Assembly: GCF_005503015.1 (NCBI RefSeq)
Contig: NZ_SCOL01000001.1
Location: forward strand, 744,001-808,000
DNA length: 64,000 nucleotides
Source of the DNA: Bacillus sp. E(2018)
GTDB taxonomy: Bacteria > Bacillota > Bacilli > Bacillales > Fictibacillaceae
Direction of reading: 5' to 3'
The notes below the pieces were generated by a model that ran no database searches, was not told the DNA's origin, and saw only the letters and a program-made list of their open reading frames with translations. Both the position numbers and the translations under genes were made by a program. Positions 16,616 through 25,054 of this stretch are shown in pieces. Each line of letters starts with the position of its first letter. Position 1 is the first letter of the stretch.

Positions 16616-17170
16616 ATGATTTTAGACACTGATTATAAGTGGTTTAAGTTTATTAATGAACGTGTTTCAACCTATCCGCTAATGGATCATTTAATGATTT
16701 TCTTTGCCGAATACGTTCAATATGCATTTGTTTTATTATTGATTATGCTGTGGTGGAGAAATAAAAAGAATGATAGGGTAATTGTATTTCAAGCCTTGTT
16801 TGCATTCTCATTATCATACACAGTGAATCGACTGATTGAGTTGTTCCTTTATCGAGAGAGGCCATTTATAGCACATGACATCGTACAATTGGTAGAGCAT
16901 GCTGCGAACTCGTCTTTTCCTAGTGATCACGCAGCTTCAGCCATATCGATTGCTGCAACCTTAATGATGGTAACACTAGGGTATAGATATGTATGGTGTT
17001 TGTTCGCCATCTTGATCGCATTTTCAAGAGTTTGGGTGGGGGTTCATTATCCATTCGATGTATTAGCTGGCGCACTAATCGGAGCACTAATCGCACTTGT
17101 TACCCATTTTATACTCATTAAAATGAAACCCATCGCTGATTTTCTTAGAAGGCCTATCTTTAACCCATAG
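16616..17170 (+). CDS. PAP2-family undecaprenyl-diphosphatase (BcrC-like)
   Basis: A 184-residue membrane phosphatase with about five helices. The three PAP2 motifs are present: RERPF (motif 1), SSFPSDHAAS (motif 2) and SRVWVGVHYPFD (motif 3). The N-terminus and motif order match BcrC, which recycles undecaprenyl pyrophosphate for cell-wall synthesis on the outer leaflet and confers bacitracin tolerance. The start is ATG 16616 behind GAGGAGGT. A second PAP2 protein is encoded at 46252-46878. Confidence 0.88.
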   Translation: MILDTDYKWFKFINERVSTYPLMDHLMIFFAEYVQYAFVLLLIMLWWRNKKNDRVIVFQALFAFSLSYTVNRLIELFLYRERPFIAHDIVQLVEHAANSSFPSDHAASAISIAATLMMVTLGYRYVWCLFAILIAFSRVWVGVHYPFDVLAGALIGALIALVTHFILIKMKPIADFLRRPIFNP

Positions 17171-17183
17171 TCCTACATACACA

Positions 17184-17215
17184 AATAACCAGAGGCATCT
17201 TAGCCTCTGGTTATT
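17184..17215. terminator. Perfect 13-bp bidirectional hairpin
   Basis: AATAACCAGAGGC (17184-17196) pairs with 17203-17215 around six bases, between convergent genes. Confidence 0.92.
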
Positions 17216-17236
17216 ACTTTTGCTCTAAGAGTATAA

Positions 17237-17863
17237 TTATTTCTTGGTTCCTTTAATTGATACTGTATGAAAACCCCTTGAATCAGGACCTCTTACTAAC
17301 GAAACATCCTTAAATCCAATATCGTTCATGAATGGCATAACTTGATCTTCTGAAACTTTCTTTACACTTTTCCACGTTTCATTTTCTTTACCATTGGAAA
17401 AAGTAATAACCACTATTCCGCCAGGCTTAAGAACTCTATAAATTTCCGAAACGATTGTTTCTACCTCATTCCAAAAATAAATGGTTTGAATACTATACAA
17501 CTTATTGAACATATTGTCATGAAACGGAAGGTCGTTAAAATTTGCTTCTACCAGTTTAGCCTTCTGATTGTTAATCGCTTTTTTGTTGCGAGCGGTAGCC
17601 GAACGAATGGCGGTCGCAGAAAGATCGATACCGACAATTTCCTGAACTTGATATTTTTCTGAGATTAATTGTATGGCATAGCCTGCACCACAACCAAGTT
17701 CTAAGACACAATCATGATTTTGTAACTCTAATAAATTTATAGTCCATTCAGTTTCAGGTTTGTGTTGTCTGACCATCTTTTCTACAATATATGTACCAAT
17801 TAATCCTTTAGGTGTATGGTAGTTCTGATCTACATACTCTTTTATAGAATGAAGTAATTTCAT
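17237..17863 (-). CDS. Class I SAM-dependent methyltransferase
   Basis: A 208-residue methyltransferase of the UbiE/Methyltransf_11 type. Motif I is VLELGCGAGYAIQLI, the ribose-binding acid is in VGIDLSATAI, FNDLPFHDNMF forms motif II, and YRVLKPGGIVVITFSN is the post-motif. The substrate cannot be inferred. The start at 17863 has an AAGGAG site nearby. It stands alone between two hairpins. Confidence 0.88.
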   Translation of the reverse strand: MKLLHSIKEYVDQNYHTPKGLIGTYIVEKMVRQHKPETEWTINLLELQNHDCVLELGCGAGYAIQLISEKYQVQEIVGIDLSATAIRSATARNKKAINNQKAKLVEANFNDLPFHDNMFNKLYSIQTIYFWNEVETIVSEIYRVLKPGGIVVITFSNGKENETWKSVKKVSEDQVMPFMNDIGFKDVSLVRGPDSRGFHTVSIKGTKK

Positions 17864-17971
17864 TGTTTTCTCCTTTAAAATAAAAGCTTGTACTTAATTT
17901 ATTCGCTTTATTCTAAAGTACACCTTCTTATATAAACAAGTGGTTAAGTTTTATCTTGATAAAAGTAAAAT

Positions 17972-18012
17972 ACCAGGAGCCAGTACTAATATAGTAAGGA
18001 ATGGGACCTGGT
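17972..18012 (-). terminator. Probable terminator of the P-domain protein gene
   Basis: ACCAGG (17972-17977) pairs with CCTGGT (18007-18012). The minus strand continues into ATTTTACTTTT. The loop is long and A/T-rich. Confidence 0.5.
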
Positions 18013-18027
18013 GTGCTTATTAATTCT

Positions 18028-18756
18028 TTATATAGTGGCAACAATTTCACAAGACGTAATATTTAATGTCCAACCGCCACTAATGACTCCAATATCACCA
18101 CCAACAAAATCTTGTACATATAGGCTCCACAATCCATTTGCAATTGTATCATTATAGGTAGAGAGTTGTGTCCCGTATGGCGGAGATGGTGCTGGTAAAC
18201 TGAAATTACGGGTACATAAACCACTTGGCTGATAGGTACCAGAAACAATTGGTGTAGGAACTTGACTAGGGGCACTATCATCAAAAGTGATAGTTGCATT
18301 TACGGCATCATCGCCACCACCGGCACAGTTCATAAGATTAACGGTTTGACCCTGTGGACCAACTAATAAAAATCCAACATCATCTGGAAATGTATGACTA
18401 AACCCATTTATAGTTACGGTTGCTTTAATAATACGACCAGTTAATCCAGTTACTTCAATTTCAGAGGGGTATGGAACACCTGGTAATAAATCAGGTATTT
18501 CAATAGGAAATGAATTCGTAAAAGTTGTAGTTTGTTCAACACAAGGAGGAATAATTCCAATGGAACATATACAATAACAATCAAGTAGAATAGGTGAACC
18601 ATTAAGTAAGCCGATTAAACAATGACCATTGAATCGAACAAAGGATATTCGAAGGGTCTCAGAAGAACCTTTCAGCAAAACCTGAAGAATTGTACCAGTA
18701 CGTAAACAACGAAATGTCTGGCATACACAATTTGTGTTTATTTTCATTACCTCCAT
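18028..18756 (-). CDS. Cys-rich protein with C-terminal proprotein-convertase P-like domain, probably spore surface
   Basis: A 242-residue protein without a signal peptide. Residues 1-70 are rich in cysteine (NCVCQTFRC, DCYCICSIGIIPPC) and resemble the N-terminal part of bacillary spore-surface proteins. Residues about 75-240 form a P-domain-like beta sandwich: FPDDVGFLLVGPQGQTVNLM, then ANGLWSLYVQDFVGGDIGVI and GGWTLNI. Such domains act in protein interaction or protection. Start choice is open between ATG 18756 and ATG 18747, which lies two bases after GGAGG. A sigma-K-like promoter is upstream, so mother-cell expression is likely. Confidence 0.8.
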   Translation of the reverse strand: MEVMKINTNCVCQTFRCLRTGTILQVLLKGSSETLRISFVRFNGHCLIGLLNGSPILLDCYCICSIGIIPPCVEQTTTFTNSFPIEIPDLLPGVPYPSEIEVTGLTGRIIKATVTINGFSHTFPDDVGFLLVGPQGQTVNLMNCAGGGDDAVNATITFDDSAPSQVPTPIVSGTYQPSGLCTRNFSLPAPSPPYGTQLSTYNDTIANGLWSLYVQDFVGGDIGVISGGWTLNITSCEIVATI

Positions 18757-18773
18757 TAAAATTAAGGTTAAGA

Positions 18774-18801
18774 TATGGTATGTAGTACGATGAAATATTG
18801 T
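18774..18801 (-). promoter_or_regulatory. Sigma-K-like promoter of the P-domain protein gene
   Basis: On the minus strand CATACCATA (complement of 18774-18782) fits the sigma-K -10 pattern CATAnnnTA, with AC 17 bp upstream (complement of 18800-18801). It is about 20 bp before the coding sequence. The match is by consensus only. Confidence 0.5.
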
Positions 18802-18824
18802 GATGCTTTGTCCCTTGATTTTAG

Positions 18825-19301
18825 ATGTACTTGAAAGGATTGAGAGTATTGGATAATAATCAAGTTAAAATCTTACCTTATCTACCTGAATTCGCAGAAC
18901 AAACCGTAAAAATGTGGCGTAACAGTAAATATGAAGCGATCGGAGTAAAAGAGATTCATAGTTTTGAAAGTCATATCTATTTTCTAAATAACATTTTAAT
19001 AAAAGAATTTATCGTTGAGTTAGCGCTCGTTAATGAAAAAGTTGCAGGAATGATCGCTTATCATCAATCAGAAATAAGCCAGCTGTATGTACATAATGAG
19101 TTTCAGCAATTAGGAATCGGTAAAACATTGCTTCAGCGAGCAAAGGAACACTCTACTGAAAGGCTAACTTTACACACATTTGAAGTGAACAAGAACGCAC
19201 AACGTTTCTATGAAAAGAATGGGTTTAAGGTTATTGGAAGAGGACATGAGAATGAAGAAAACTTACCTGATCTTCTATACGAGTGGAAAGCAAAAGAATA
19301 A
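18825..19301 (+). CDS. GNAT family N-acetyltransferase
   Basis: A 158-residue acetyltransferase. The acetyl-CoA loop is QLYVHNEFQQLGIGKTLLQRA (Q/R-x-x-G-x-G/A pattern), and the C-terminal motif is FEVNKNAQRFYEKNGFKVIGR. The substrate is unknown. ATG 18825 lacks a ribosome binding site; TTG 18849, which follows GGATTGAGAG, may be the true start and loses only eight residues. It is followed by a terminator. Confidence 0.85.
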   Translation: MYLKGLRVLDNNQVKILPYLPEFAEQTVKMWRNSKYEAIGVKEIHSFESHIYFLNNILIKEFIVELALVNEKVAGMIAYHQSEISQLYVHNEFQQLGIGKTLLQRAKEHSTERLTLHTFEVNKNAQRFYEKNGFKVIGRGHENEENLPDLLYEWKAKE

Positions 19302-19367
19302 ATGGTTATGGAAGATGCCCAACCGACTAACACAACATATCAATAACACAGAATTACTACTCACGGA

Positions 19368-19401
19368 GTGCACTTTTAAAAATTAGAAGTGCACTTTTCT
19401 T
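19368..19401 (+). terminator. Terminator after the GNAT gene
   Basis: GTGCACTT (19368-19375) pairs with AAGTGCAC (19387-19394), followed by TTTTCTTT. Confidence 0.8.
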
Positions 19402-19488
19402 TATGACCAAATGGAAGAAGAAGGGATTCGAGATGTGGATTTAGAATTAAAGCATAGACTCATGTCTAACATATGAGGAGATCAGGAA

Positions 19489-20016
19489 ATGTTCAATAAA
19501 TTTAGGTTTGATACCATTTATGATGAACAGAATGCAATAACACCCTTAGTCGTTATGATGTGTGGCGTAGCCGGTTCCGGAAAAACTACTTTTTCACAAC
19601 AGTTAGAGAAGAAAGGTTTTATTCGCCTTTCAATTGATGAAGAAATATGGTCTACCCATGGTCGTTGGGGCATTGACTTTCCTATGGAAAAATTCGAGGA
19701 ATACAGAAGAGAAGCAGAAAATAAATTACGTCAGCGGCTCATTCAGTTAATACACTGTAAACAACAAGTAGTCATCGATTTTAGCTTTTGGGATCGTTCA
19801 AGAAGGATCCAATATAAAAAGCTGATTGAAGAAGCTGGAGGTAAATGGATGTTGATTTATTTAAAGGTTCATCCGGATGAGTTACGAAAGCGGTTAAAGA
19901 TACGGAACAAACGCTTTGATGCGAATTCTTTCCCAATTTCAGAGGAACGATTGGCTTCTTACCTTAATGGTTTTGAAGTTCCAAAAGATGAAGGGGAAAT
20001 CGTAGTTGAAAATTAA
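19489..20016 (+). CDS. P-loop ATP-binding kinase-like protein
   Basis: A 175-residue protein of the predicted-kinase (zeta-toxin/AAA_33-like) group. Walker A is CGVAGSGKTTFS, then SIDEEIWSTHGRWGIDF as the substrate region, VVIDFSFWDRSRR as Walker B, and the lid helices HPDELRKRLKIRNKR. Relatives phosphorylate small molecules such as aminoglycoside-type or nucleoside compounds, but this substrate is unknown. The GNAT gene starts 28 bases downstream, so the two may be co-transcribed. Confidence 0.82.
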   Translation: MFNKFRFDTIYDEQNAITPLVVMMCGVAGSGKTTFSQQLEKKGFIRLSIDEEIWSTHGRWGIDFPMEKFEEYRREAENKLRQRLIQLIHCKQQVVIDFSFWDRSRRIQYKKLIEEAGGKWMLIYLKVHPDELRKRLKIRNKRFDANSFPISEERLASYLNGFEVPKDEGEIVVEN

Positions 20017-20044
20017 TCCAAACATTTAGAAGGGGAAATTTCAT

Positions 20045-20596
20045 ATGTTATCAACTGATTGTTATACCTATAAGATTAAAGGGGGAAGAAAAGTAACGGT
20101 AAGAGATGCTTCCATACAGGATGCTGAAAGGATGTTAATGGCTGCCCCAAAATCATTGGTGGACGCTCCTTACATGTTAACTACTGTGGAGGATCTTAAA
20201 AAGTTAAGCCTAGAAGATATCAAAAATGAGTTAGAAAACTACGCAGCAAATCCAAATTACCTTAAACTCATTGCTGAATATAAAAATGAGATTGCGGGTG
20301 TGATTGATTTTAAAAACGGAAACAAAGATAAAGTCGCACATCAAGGTTCTTTTGCGATGACCGTGTTACCCCAATATCGAAATCTTGGTGTTGGAAGAGC
20401 GCTGATAGAATCACTCATTTCTTGGGCAAGAAAAAATGAAACGATTGAAAAGGTCTGTCTAGAGGTCATGGAAGACAACCTCGGAGCCATACACTTATAT
20501 AAAGCACTGAATTTTGTTGAAGAAGGAAGAAAAGCAAAAGCGATTAAAATGAATGGACGATATCAAGATTTAATTCTGATGGCTTTATTTGTTTAA
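20045..20596 (+). CDS. GNAT family N-acetyltransferase
   Basis: A 183-residue acetyltransferase. The acetyl-CoA motif is TVLPQYRNLGVGRALIESLI, followed by VCLEVMEDNLGAIHLYKALNF and EEGRKAKAIKMNG, a pattern of the RimI/ribosomal-alanine and general GNAT type. ATG 20045 follows AGGGGAAATTTC. It lies close behind the P-loop kinase gene; the acceptor is unknown. Confidence 0.88.
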   Translation: MLSTDCYTYKIKGGRKVTVRDASIQDAERMLMAAPKSLVDAPYMLTTVEDLKKLSLEDIKNELENYAANPNYLKLIAEYKNEIAGVIDFKNGNKDKVAHQGSFAMTVLPQYRNLGVGRALIESLISWARKNETIEKVCLEVMEDNLGAIHLYKALNFVEEGRKAKAIKMNGRYQDLILMALFV

Positions 20597-20661
20597 TCAC
20601 TGAAGACCTTCCATATATCCATTTAGAATAACTTAATCGATTAGAACAGGGGGTGATGAAG

Positions 20662-20949
20662 TTGGCATTTGTAATAGCCTCAGGAATTTTAGTCTTTTTA
20701 GTATTTCTTGCAATACGTCTTACTAAAGGTAAAACAACAAAAAGAAAACTCATCGTTTGGGGTTCTTTCATTATGGTGGGTTTTAATCCGTTTTTAACTT
20801 TTCTCATTTCTATTCCAGTTGGTGTAGCAGTCGGTGATGGGTTTGCTGCTGTGGGTATGATGATGCTGTTATTACCTGCTTTCTTTGTCATTGGATTGAT
20901 TACGTTGTTGGCAGGGGTTTTTACGACTAATAAGGTTGAGGATGCATAA
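20662..20949 (+). CDS. Small membrane protein, about 95 residues
   Basis: A hydrophobic protein with three helices (FVIASGILVFLVFLAI; VWGSFIMVGFNPFLTFLI; a glycine-rich MMMLLLPAFFVIGLITLL). The TTG at 20662 sits eight bases after GGGGG; the GTG and ATG at 20653-20658 overlap that ribosome binding site. No family was recognised. It leads a row of three small membrane genes, the next of which is broken by a stop codon. Confidence 0.7.
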   Translation: MAFVIASGILVFLVFLAIRLTKGKTTKRKLIVWGSFIMVGFNPFLTFLISIPVGVAVGDGFAAVGMMMLLLPAFFVIGLITLLAGVFTTNKVEDA

Positions 20950-20979
20950 GAGATTTCAAGTTTGAAAGGAAGATGGAAA

Positions 20980-21273
20980 GTGAAGTTGCAAGGACCTATC
21001 ACGTTTACATTAGTTATGTTTACAGGTACACTTCTAAAATTCTTTATTCCAGAGCAATAGTCAGTCTGGCAAGGTGCTTTAATGGCTGGGGGAATAGTTG
21101 GAATCATGTTATGGGGCTTTATTAAAATTGGATTAGCTAAGAAAACAATATCCACTTGGTTAGGTGTTTCATTAATGATTGCAGCTTTTTTTACCTCTGT
21201 ATATCTTTCGAATCTTTATGAAAAGGGCCCAAATACTTTAAATCAGAACAGGACTTTTAATGAACTAAATTAA
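20980..21273 (+). pseudogene. Small membrane protein gene interrupted by an amber codon
   Basis: From GTG 20980 (AAGGA at 20966-20970) the frame reads a membrane segment (TFTLVMFTGTLLKFFIPEQ), meets TAG at 21058-21060, and goes on in the same frame without a break for 71 further codons (SVWQGALMAGGIVGIMLWGF, then a second helix and LSNLYEKG). The part after the stop has its own ATG (21082) but no ribosome binding site. A single-base nonsense change in a roughly 97-codon gene explains this best. A sequencing error is possible. Confidence 0.65.
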
Positions 21274-21302
21274 TAGGTTGTGGTAGGGAGTGGTGGGATA
21301 GT

Positions 21303-21548
21303 ATGGAGTTATTATTACCAGAGAATGTTAAGAGGTACTATTGGTATCTGTTTCCAATAGTCATGCTCTTATTGACATTACATGCAGCTTTTTATGGAAA
21401 GGATCTCCATTACTTCGGTCTTAATGAACTCGAGGACCTTGGTCGCTTAATTTTTGTTTTTTTAGTTAAAGCTTGTGAAAGTGCTCTAATTACAGTTTTG
21501 TTAATATGGTTGTATACTAAAATGAAATCTAAATATAAAAATCTCTAA
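21303..21548 (+). CDS. Small membrane protein, 81 residues
   Basis: ATG 21303 lies downstream of GGGAGTGGTGGG. The product has a short polar start (MELLLPENVKRYYW), a first helix (YLFPIVMLLLTLHAAFY), a polar loop with HYFGLNELEDLGR and a second helix ending in basic residues. No family was recognised. It follows the interrupted membrane gene and precedes the nucleotidyltransferase gene by 17 bases, probably as one transcript. Confidence 0.65.
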   Translation: MELLLPENVKRYYWYLFPIVMLLLTLHAAFYGKDLHYFGLNELEDLGRLIFVFLVKACESALITVLLIWLYTKMKSKYKNL

Positions 21549-21565
21549 GAAAGTTCGAGTTTATA

Positions 21566-22210
21566 ATGAGTGAAATCAAAGAAATCTGGAAACCACTCTC
21601 GGTTTACGAGATCCAGGGTATATTAAGCCCAATTCCTATACAATGGTGGATTGCTGGTGGCTGGGCACTAGATTTATATCTAGATAGAATGACCCGAGAA
21701 CATGATGATATAGATGTGGTCATTTTGAGATCTCAACACCTACTTTTACAGAGATATTTGGCAAGTGACTGGGAAGGGTATAAAGCATTCAAAGGAAAAT
21801 TAACACCCTGGAATATGAACGAAAAACTAGAAACTCATTTTGATAATCTCTGGTTTAAGAAAAAGGGAGAGTCCACTTGGGCTATTCAAGTGATGATCAT
21901 AGATTCAGAGAATGATTATTGGATTTATAAACGAAATGGTACAATAAGAAAGAAGCTGTCGGATATTGAAATGACAACTTCTGCTGAAGTCCCTTATTTA
22001 AGACCAGAAATTCAGCTTTTATATAAGGGTGGCAGTTCAGTGATTCGGGAAAAAGATAAGCTAGATCTAGAGAATGTCTTGCCAGCGCTGGATAATGTAA
22101 GTAGAGAATGGTTAAGAGATTCATTGACCATTCAGTATCCTAATGGTCATCCATGGATTGAACGAATAAATGCGTACATAAATAGTTCACATAATAGGAA
22201 ACGAGAGTAA
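21566..22210 (+). CDS. Nucleotidyltransferase domain protein (ANT(2'')-like)
   Basis: A 214-residue protein with the minimal nucleotidyltransferase core: WWIAGGWALDLYLDRMTREHDDIDVVI holds the GG/W motif and the catalytic D-x-D. This arrangement is shared with aminoglycoside 2''-adenylyltransferase and LinA/LinB-like lincosamide enzymes. The later YLRPEIQLLYKGGSSVIREKD, with Lys in KDKLDLENVLP, fits that group. The chromosomal substrate is unknown and drug resistance is not shown. Its stop codon lies inside the terminator stem. Confidence 0.82.
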   Translation: MSEIKEIWKPLSVYEIQGILSPIPIQWWIAGGWALDLYLDRMTREHDDIDVVILRSQHLLLQRYLASDWEGYKAFKGKLTPWNMNEKLETHFDNLWFKKKGESTWAIQVMIIDSENDYWIYKRNGTIRKKLSDIEMTTSAEVPYLRPEIQLLYKGGSSVIREKDKLDLENVLPALDNVSREWLRDSLTIQYPNGHPWIERINAYINSSHNRKRE

Positions 22211-22244
22211 GGGTGGTGTATCGCTTCCCTTATTTTCTTTTTCT
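22208..22244 (+). terminator. Terminator after the nucleotidyltransferase gene
   Basis: TAAGGG (22208-22213) pairs with CCCTTA (22227-22232), followed by TTTTCTTTTT. The stem includes the stop codon. Confidence 0.65.
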
Positions 22245-22279
22245 GTAAGTAAAATTTTTCAGTAAAAAGGTGAAGTCCT

Positions 22280-24463
22280 ATGAGTAAAATCGTTATTTTA
22301 GCAGAAAAACCATCACAAGCGAAGGCTTATGCAGACGCCTTTACGGTAAAGAAAAAAGATAAAACATTTATCGAATTAAACCCATGCAGCATCTTTCCGA
22401 ATGGCGCGACCATTACATGGGGAATCGGCCATTTAGTTGAGCTGAAGCAACCTAAAGAATATAAGTCTGAATGGGGAACGTGGCGTTTGTCTTCTTTACC
22501 GATCTTACCTGAACGATATGAATTCAAGGTAGCAACGGGAAAATATGAACAGTTTAATGCAGTAAAACGGTTATTTAAAGAAGCGGACATCATCATTAAT
22601 GGATGTGATGTGGATCGTGAAGGTTCAAACATCTTTTATTCGATCTACCATATGACAGGTGTTCGAGGCAAAATGATCAAACGACTTTGGATTAACTCAC
22701 TTGAAGTGGATGAGATTCGTAAAGGGTTCTCTAATCTACATAATAACGAGAAAGATCTATTGCTTTATGCCGAAGCCAAAACCCGACAGATCTCGGATTG
22801 GCTCGTTGGCATGAATGGAAGTCGCCTGTATACATTGCTTTTACAGCAAAAAGGCCTTACAGATAGCTTAAGCATTGGTAGGGTGCAGTCGCCAACCACG
22901 TACTTGATCTACCAAAGACACCTTGAGATTGAGAATTTTGTGGCCAAACCTTTCTATGAGATCGAAGGGAACTTTACGGCCGTAAACGGAAAGTACAAAG
23001 GTAAAGCGAAAATTAAAAGTGAAAAACAAGAAGAGGTCCAACAGCTGTTAGATAAGCACAACATTACGGGTAAAGATACGGGAATCATAAAAAATGTAAC
23101 GAAAAAAGAAATGCGAATCAAATCACCTAAATTGCATGCGCTCTCGACGTTACAGGCAACAGCGAATAGAAGATGGAAGTATAGTCCGAAGAAGGTTCTA
23201 GATACGGTTCAGAAATTGTACGATAAGAAAATCCTATCGTATCCAAGAACAGACACACAATACATTACAGAGAATGAGTTTGCGTACCTATCAGCGAACC
23301 TTGAGTCTTATCAGAACCTTATAGAGAACCGTTTTGCAGCCGCTTCTAAACGACCTAGTAAAAGATATGTAGACGGATCAAAGGTTCAAGAGCACTATGC
23401 CATTATCCCAACAAAGCAAATTCCAACTTCTGCAAAGATTCAAGGATTATCAATAGAAGAAAAGAACATTTACTTTGAAGTGTTAAACACGACGCTTGCC
23501 ATGTTTCATCATGACTATGTATACGAAGAGACAAAAGTTACAACGAGCGTGAACGATTTAGACTTTGAATCTGTTGGGAAAACGGAAATCAGCAAAGGGT
23601 GGAAAGAACTATTCACCTATGGAACAAAAGATAAAGAAAACATCGCTCCTAAGAAAGATGAAAACGCACCACAAGCTCTTCCTATACTTGAAAAAGGCGA
23701 GCAAGTGGAGAGTATCGTCAAAATGAAGGAAGGGATGACTACCCCTCCGAAACCTTATACAGAAGGGCAACTCATCTCGATGATGAAAACTTGTGGTAAG
23801 TCAGTGGAGAATGAAGAAGAAATGGAAATCTTGAAAGAAGTAGAAGGCTTAGGTACAGAAGCAACACGAAGTGGAATCATTGAAACCATAAAAAAGCACC
23901 AATACATTGAAGTGAAAAAGAACATTGTTCACATAACCGAAAAAGGAAAAATTCTGTGTCAGTCCATTGAAGGAAATCTACTGTCCAGTCCGTCCATGAC
24001 CGCTAAATGGGAAACCTATTTGAAGAAAATCGGTAACGGAGATGGGACACCTCAAGCTTTTTTGGGAAGCATCACAAAGTTTCTCAATAAATTGATCGAA
24101 GAAGTACCAGAACAATTGAATGCGGCTCCTATCCAGCAGAGTATTGATGGAGTTAAGAAGGAGAGTCAAAAACCGATTGCTACTTGTCCACGGTGTAAAA
24201 AAGGAAAGATCAGCGTAAGTCGTTCTTATTATAAATGCTCAGAACATGCGAATGGTTGTAAACAAACTTTTCCAGGGAAATTACTTGGTAAGGTGATAAC
24301 GGAAAAACAGGTGAAGGACCTGTGTACGAAAGGGAAAACAAGTCTCATCAAAGGCTTTAAGCCAAAAGCGAAAGAAAAGAAAAAGTTCAGTGCGATGCTC
24401 GTTTTAAAGGATGATTTAACGATTGGGTTTGAGTTTGCTAATATCCCATTCGTAAAGAAATAA
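22280..24463 (+). CDS. topB: DNA topoisomerase III
   Basis: A 727-residue type IA topoisomerase that relaxes or decatenates DNA through a single-strand break. The TOPRIM domain begins KIVILAEKPSQAKAYADAF and holds the acidic triad in GCDVDREGSNIFY. The catalytic tyrosine is about residue 321 in SYPRTDT. The C-terminal zinc-binding domain has CPRCKKGKISVSRSYYKC with a later CKQTF. Length and order match Bacillus TopB. The start is ATG 22280 behind AAAAGGTG. Confidence 0.96.
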   Translation: MSKIVILAEKPSQAKAYADAFTVKKKDKTFIELNPCSIFPNGATITWGIGHLVELKQPKEYKSEWGTWRLSSLPILPERYEFKVATGKYEQFNAVKRLFKEADIIINGCDVDREGSNIFYSIYHMTGVRGKMIKRLWINSLEVDEIRKGFSNLHNNEKDLLLYAEAKTRQISDWLVGMNGSRLYTLLLQQKGLTDSLSIGRVQSPTTYLIYQRHLEIENFVAKPFYEIEGNFTAVNGKYKGKAKIKSEKQEEVQQLLDKHNITGKDTGIIKNVTKKEMRIKSPKLHALSTLQATANRRWKYSPKKVLDTVQKLYDKKILSYPRTDTQYITENEFAYLSANLESYQNLIENRFAAASKRPSKRYVDGSKVQEHYAIIPTKQIPTSAKIQGLSIEEKNIYFEVLNTTLAMFHHDYVYEETKVTTSVNDLDFESVGKTEISKGWKELFTYGTKDKENIAPKKDENAPQALPILEKGEQVESIVKMKEGMTTPPKPYTEGQLISMMKTCGKSVENEEEMEILKEVEGLGTEATRSGIIETIKKHQYIEVKKNIVHITEKGKILCQSIEGNLLSSPSMTAKWETYLKKIGNGDGTPQAFLGSITKFLNKLIEEVPEQLNAAPIQQSIDGVKKESQKPIATCPRCKKGKISVSRSYYKCSEHANGCKQTFPGKLLGKVITEKQVKDLCTKGKTSLIKGFKPKAKEKKKFSAMLVLKDDLTIGFEFANIPFVKK

Positions 24464-24529
24464 AAGGTATGATTTGGATAGAATTCTTATAATTTAGTAA
24501 GAGTGGATTAAAGGGGGTATGAGTAAATC

Positions 24530-24811
24530 ATGGAAACATGGGTGACAATTTTAACTTTTGTTATACTCGTTCTTTCTTTTGTGGTTATGTATCTTTCTGT
24601 AAAACACAAAAGTAAAAAGAATATTCTTCTAATTCTACTCAGTATGCTTATTGCTGCTTTTCCACTGACTTATGCGCTTTATGATGATTACATGAATGAA
24701 TATATAGGAGCTAATATTGGACTTGGTCTTGCCTTTCTTCTTACATGGATTATTACAGGTATAATACTCTTGGTAGCATTGATCAAGCTAATTCGTGCCC
24801 GTCGTTCTTGA
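24530..24811 (+). CDS. Small three-helix membrane protein, 93 residues
   Basis: ATG 24530 follows AAAGGGGGTATGAG. The product is hydrophobic with three helices (VTILTFVILVLSFVVMYLSV; KNILLILLSMLIAAFPL; GLGLAFLLTWIITGIILLVA) and a basic tail (LIRARRS). It resembles small predicted membrane proteins of bacilli, without a named family. A strong terminator follows the stop codon. Confidence 0.72.
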   Translation: METWVTILTFVILVLSFVVMYLSVKHKSKKNILLILLSMLIAAFPLTYALYDDYMNEYIGANIGLGLAFLLTWIITGIILLVALIKLIRARRS

Positions 24812-24833
24812 ATATAATTTAATGAGCAAACAC

Positions 24834-24866
24834 GAAAAGACTCGACCTATCTAGGCGAGTCTTTTC
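24834..24866 (+). terminator. Perfect 11-bp terminator
   Basis: GAAAAGACTCG (24834-24844) pairs with CGAGTCTTTTC (24856-24866). Confidence 0.9.
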
Positions 24867-24914
24867 ACTATTTAATGGTGATTCTCAATAAACTAACTAT
24901 TTTTTGGAAAACAG

Positions 24915-24943
24915 TTGACATTTATAGTACTCAGTCATACAAT
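24915..24943 (+). promoter_or_regulatory. Consensus sigma-A promoter of the second PadR unit
   Basis: TTGACA (24915-24920) and TACAAT (24938-24943) are exactly 17 bp apart. Operator copy A covers the spacer and the -10 box. Confidence 0.85.
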
Positions 24944-24969
24944 GTAGAGGTAATAAGTAACACTTAATA
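24928..24969 (+). promoter_or_regulatory. PadR operator copies A and B
   Basis: Copy A (24928-24946) reads TACTCAGT-CAT-ACAATGTA; copy B (24951-24969) reads TAATAAGT-AAC-ACTTAATA, an inverted repeat around three bases. They start 23 bp apart, over and just after the promoter. The same motif recurs at 25005 and 25830. Confidence 0.7.
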
Positions 24970-25004
24970 GTAATGGTGAACTTAACTCTATTTTTTTAAA
25001 GCGG

Positions 25005-25023
25005 TACTAAGTCATACTTATTA
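25005..25023 (+). promoter_or_regulatory. PadR operator copy C
   Basis: TACTAAGT-CAT-ACTTATTA, an inverted repeat 18 bp before the PadR ribosome binding site. It differs from copy D (25830-25848) only in the spacer. Confidence 0.7.
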
Positions 25024-25054
25024 TAGGTCAGATGAAATAAAGGAGGCTTTTGAC

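Noticed and set aside
19410..19478. Short frame MEEEGIRDVDLELKHRLMSNI that could be a gene remnant
   Set aside because: Only 21 codons, no ribosome binding site and no recognised parent gene.
20544..21155. 203-codon open frame on the minus strand
   Set aside because: It overlaps two plus-strand genes with ribosome binding sites, has none itself, and gives an odd Pro/Thr/Ile-rich product.
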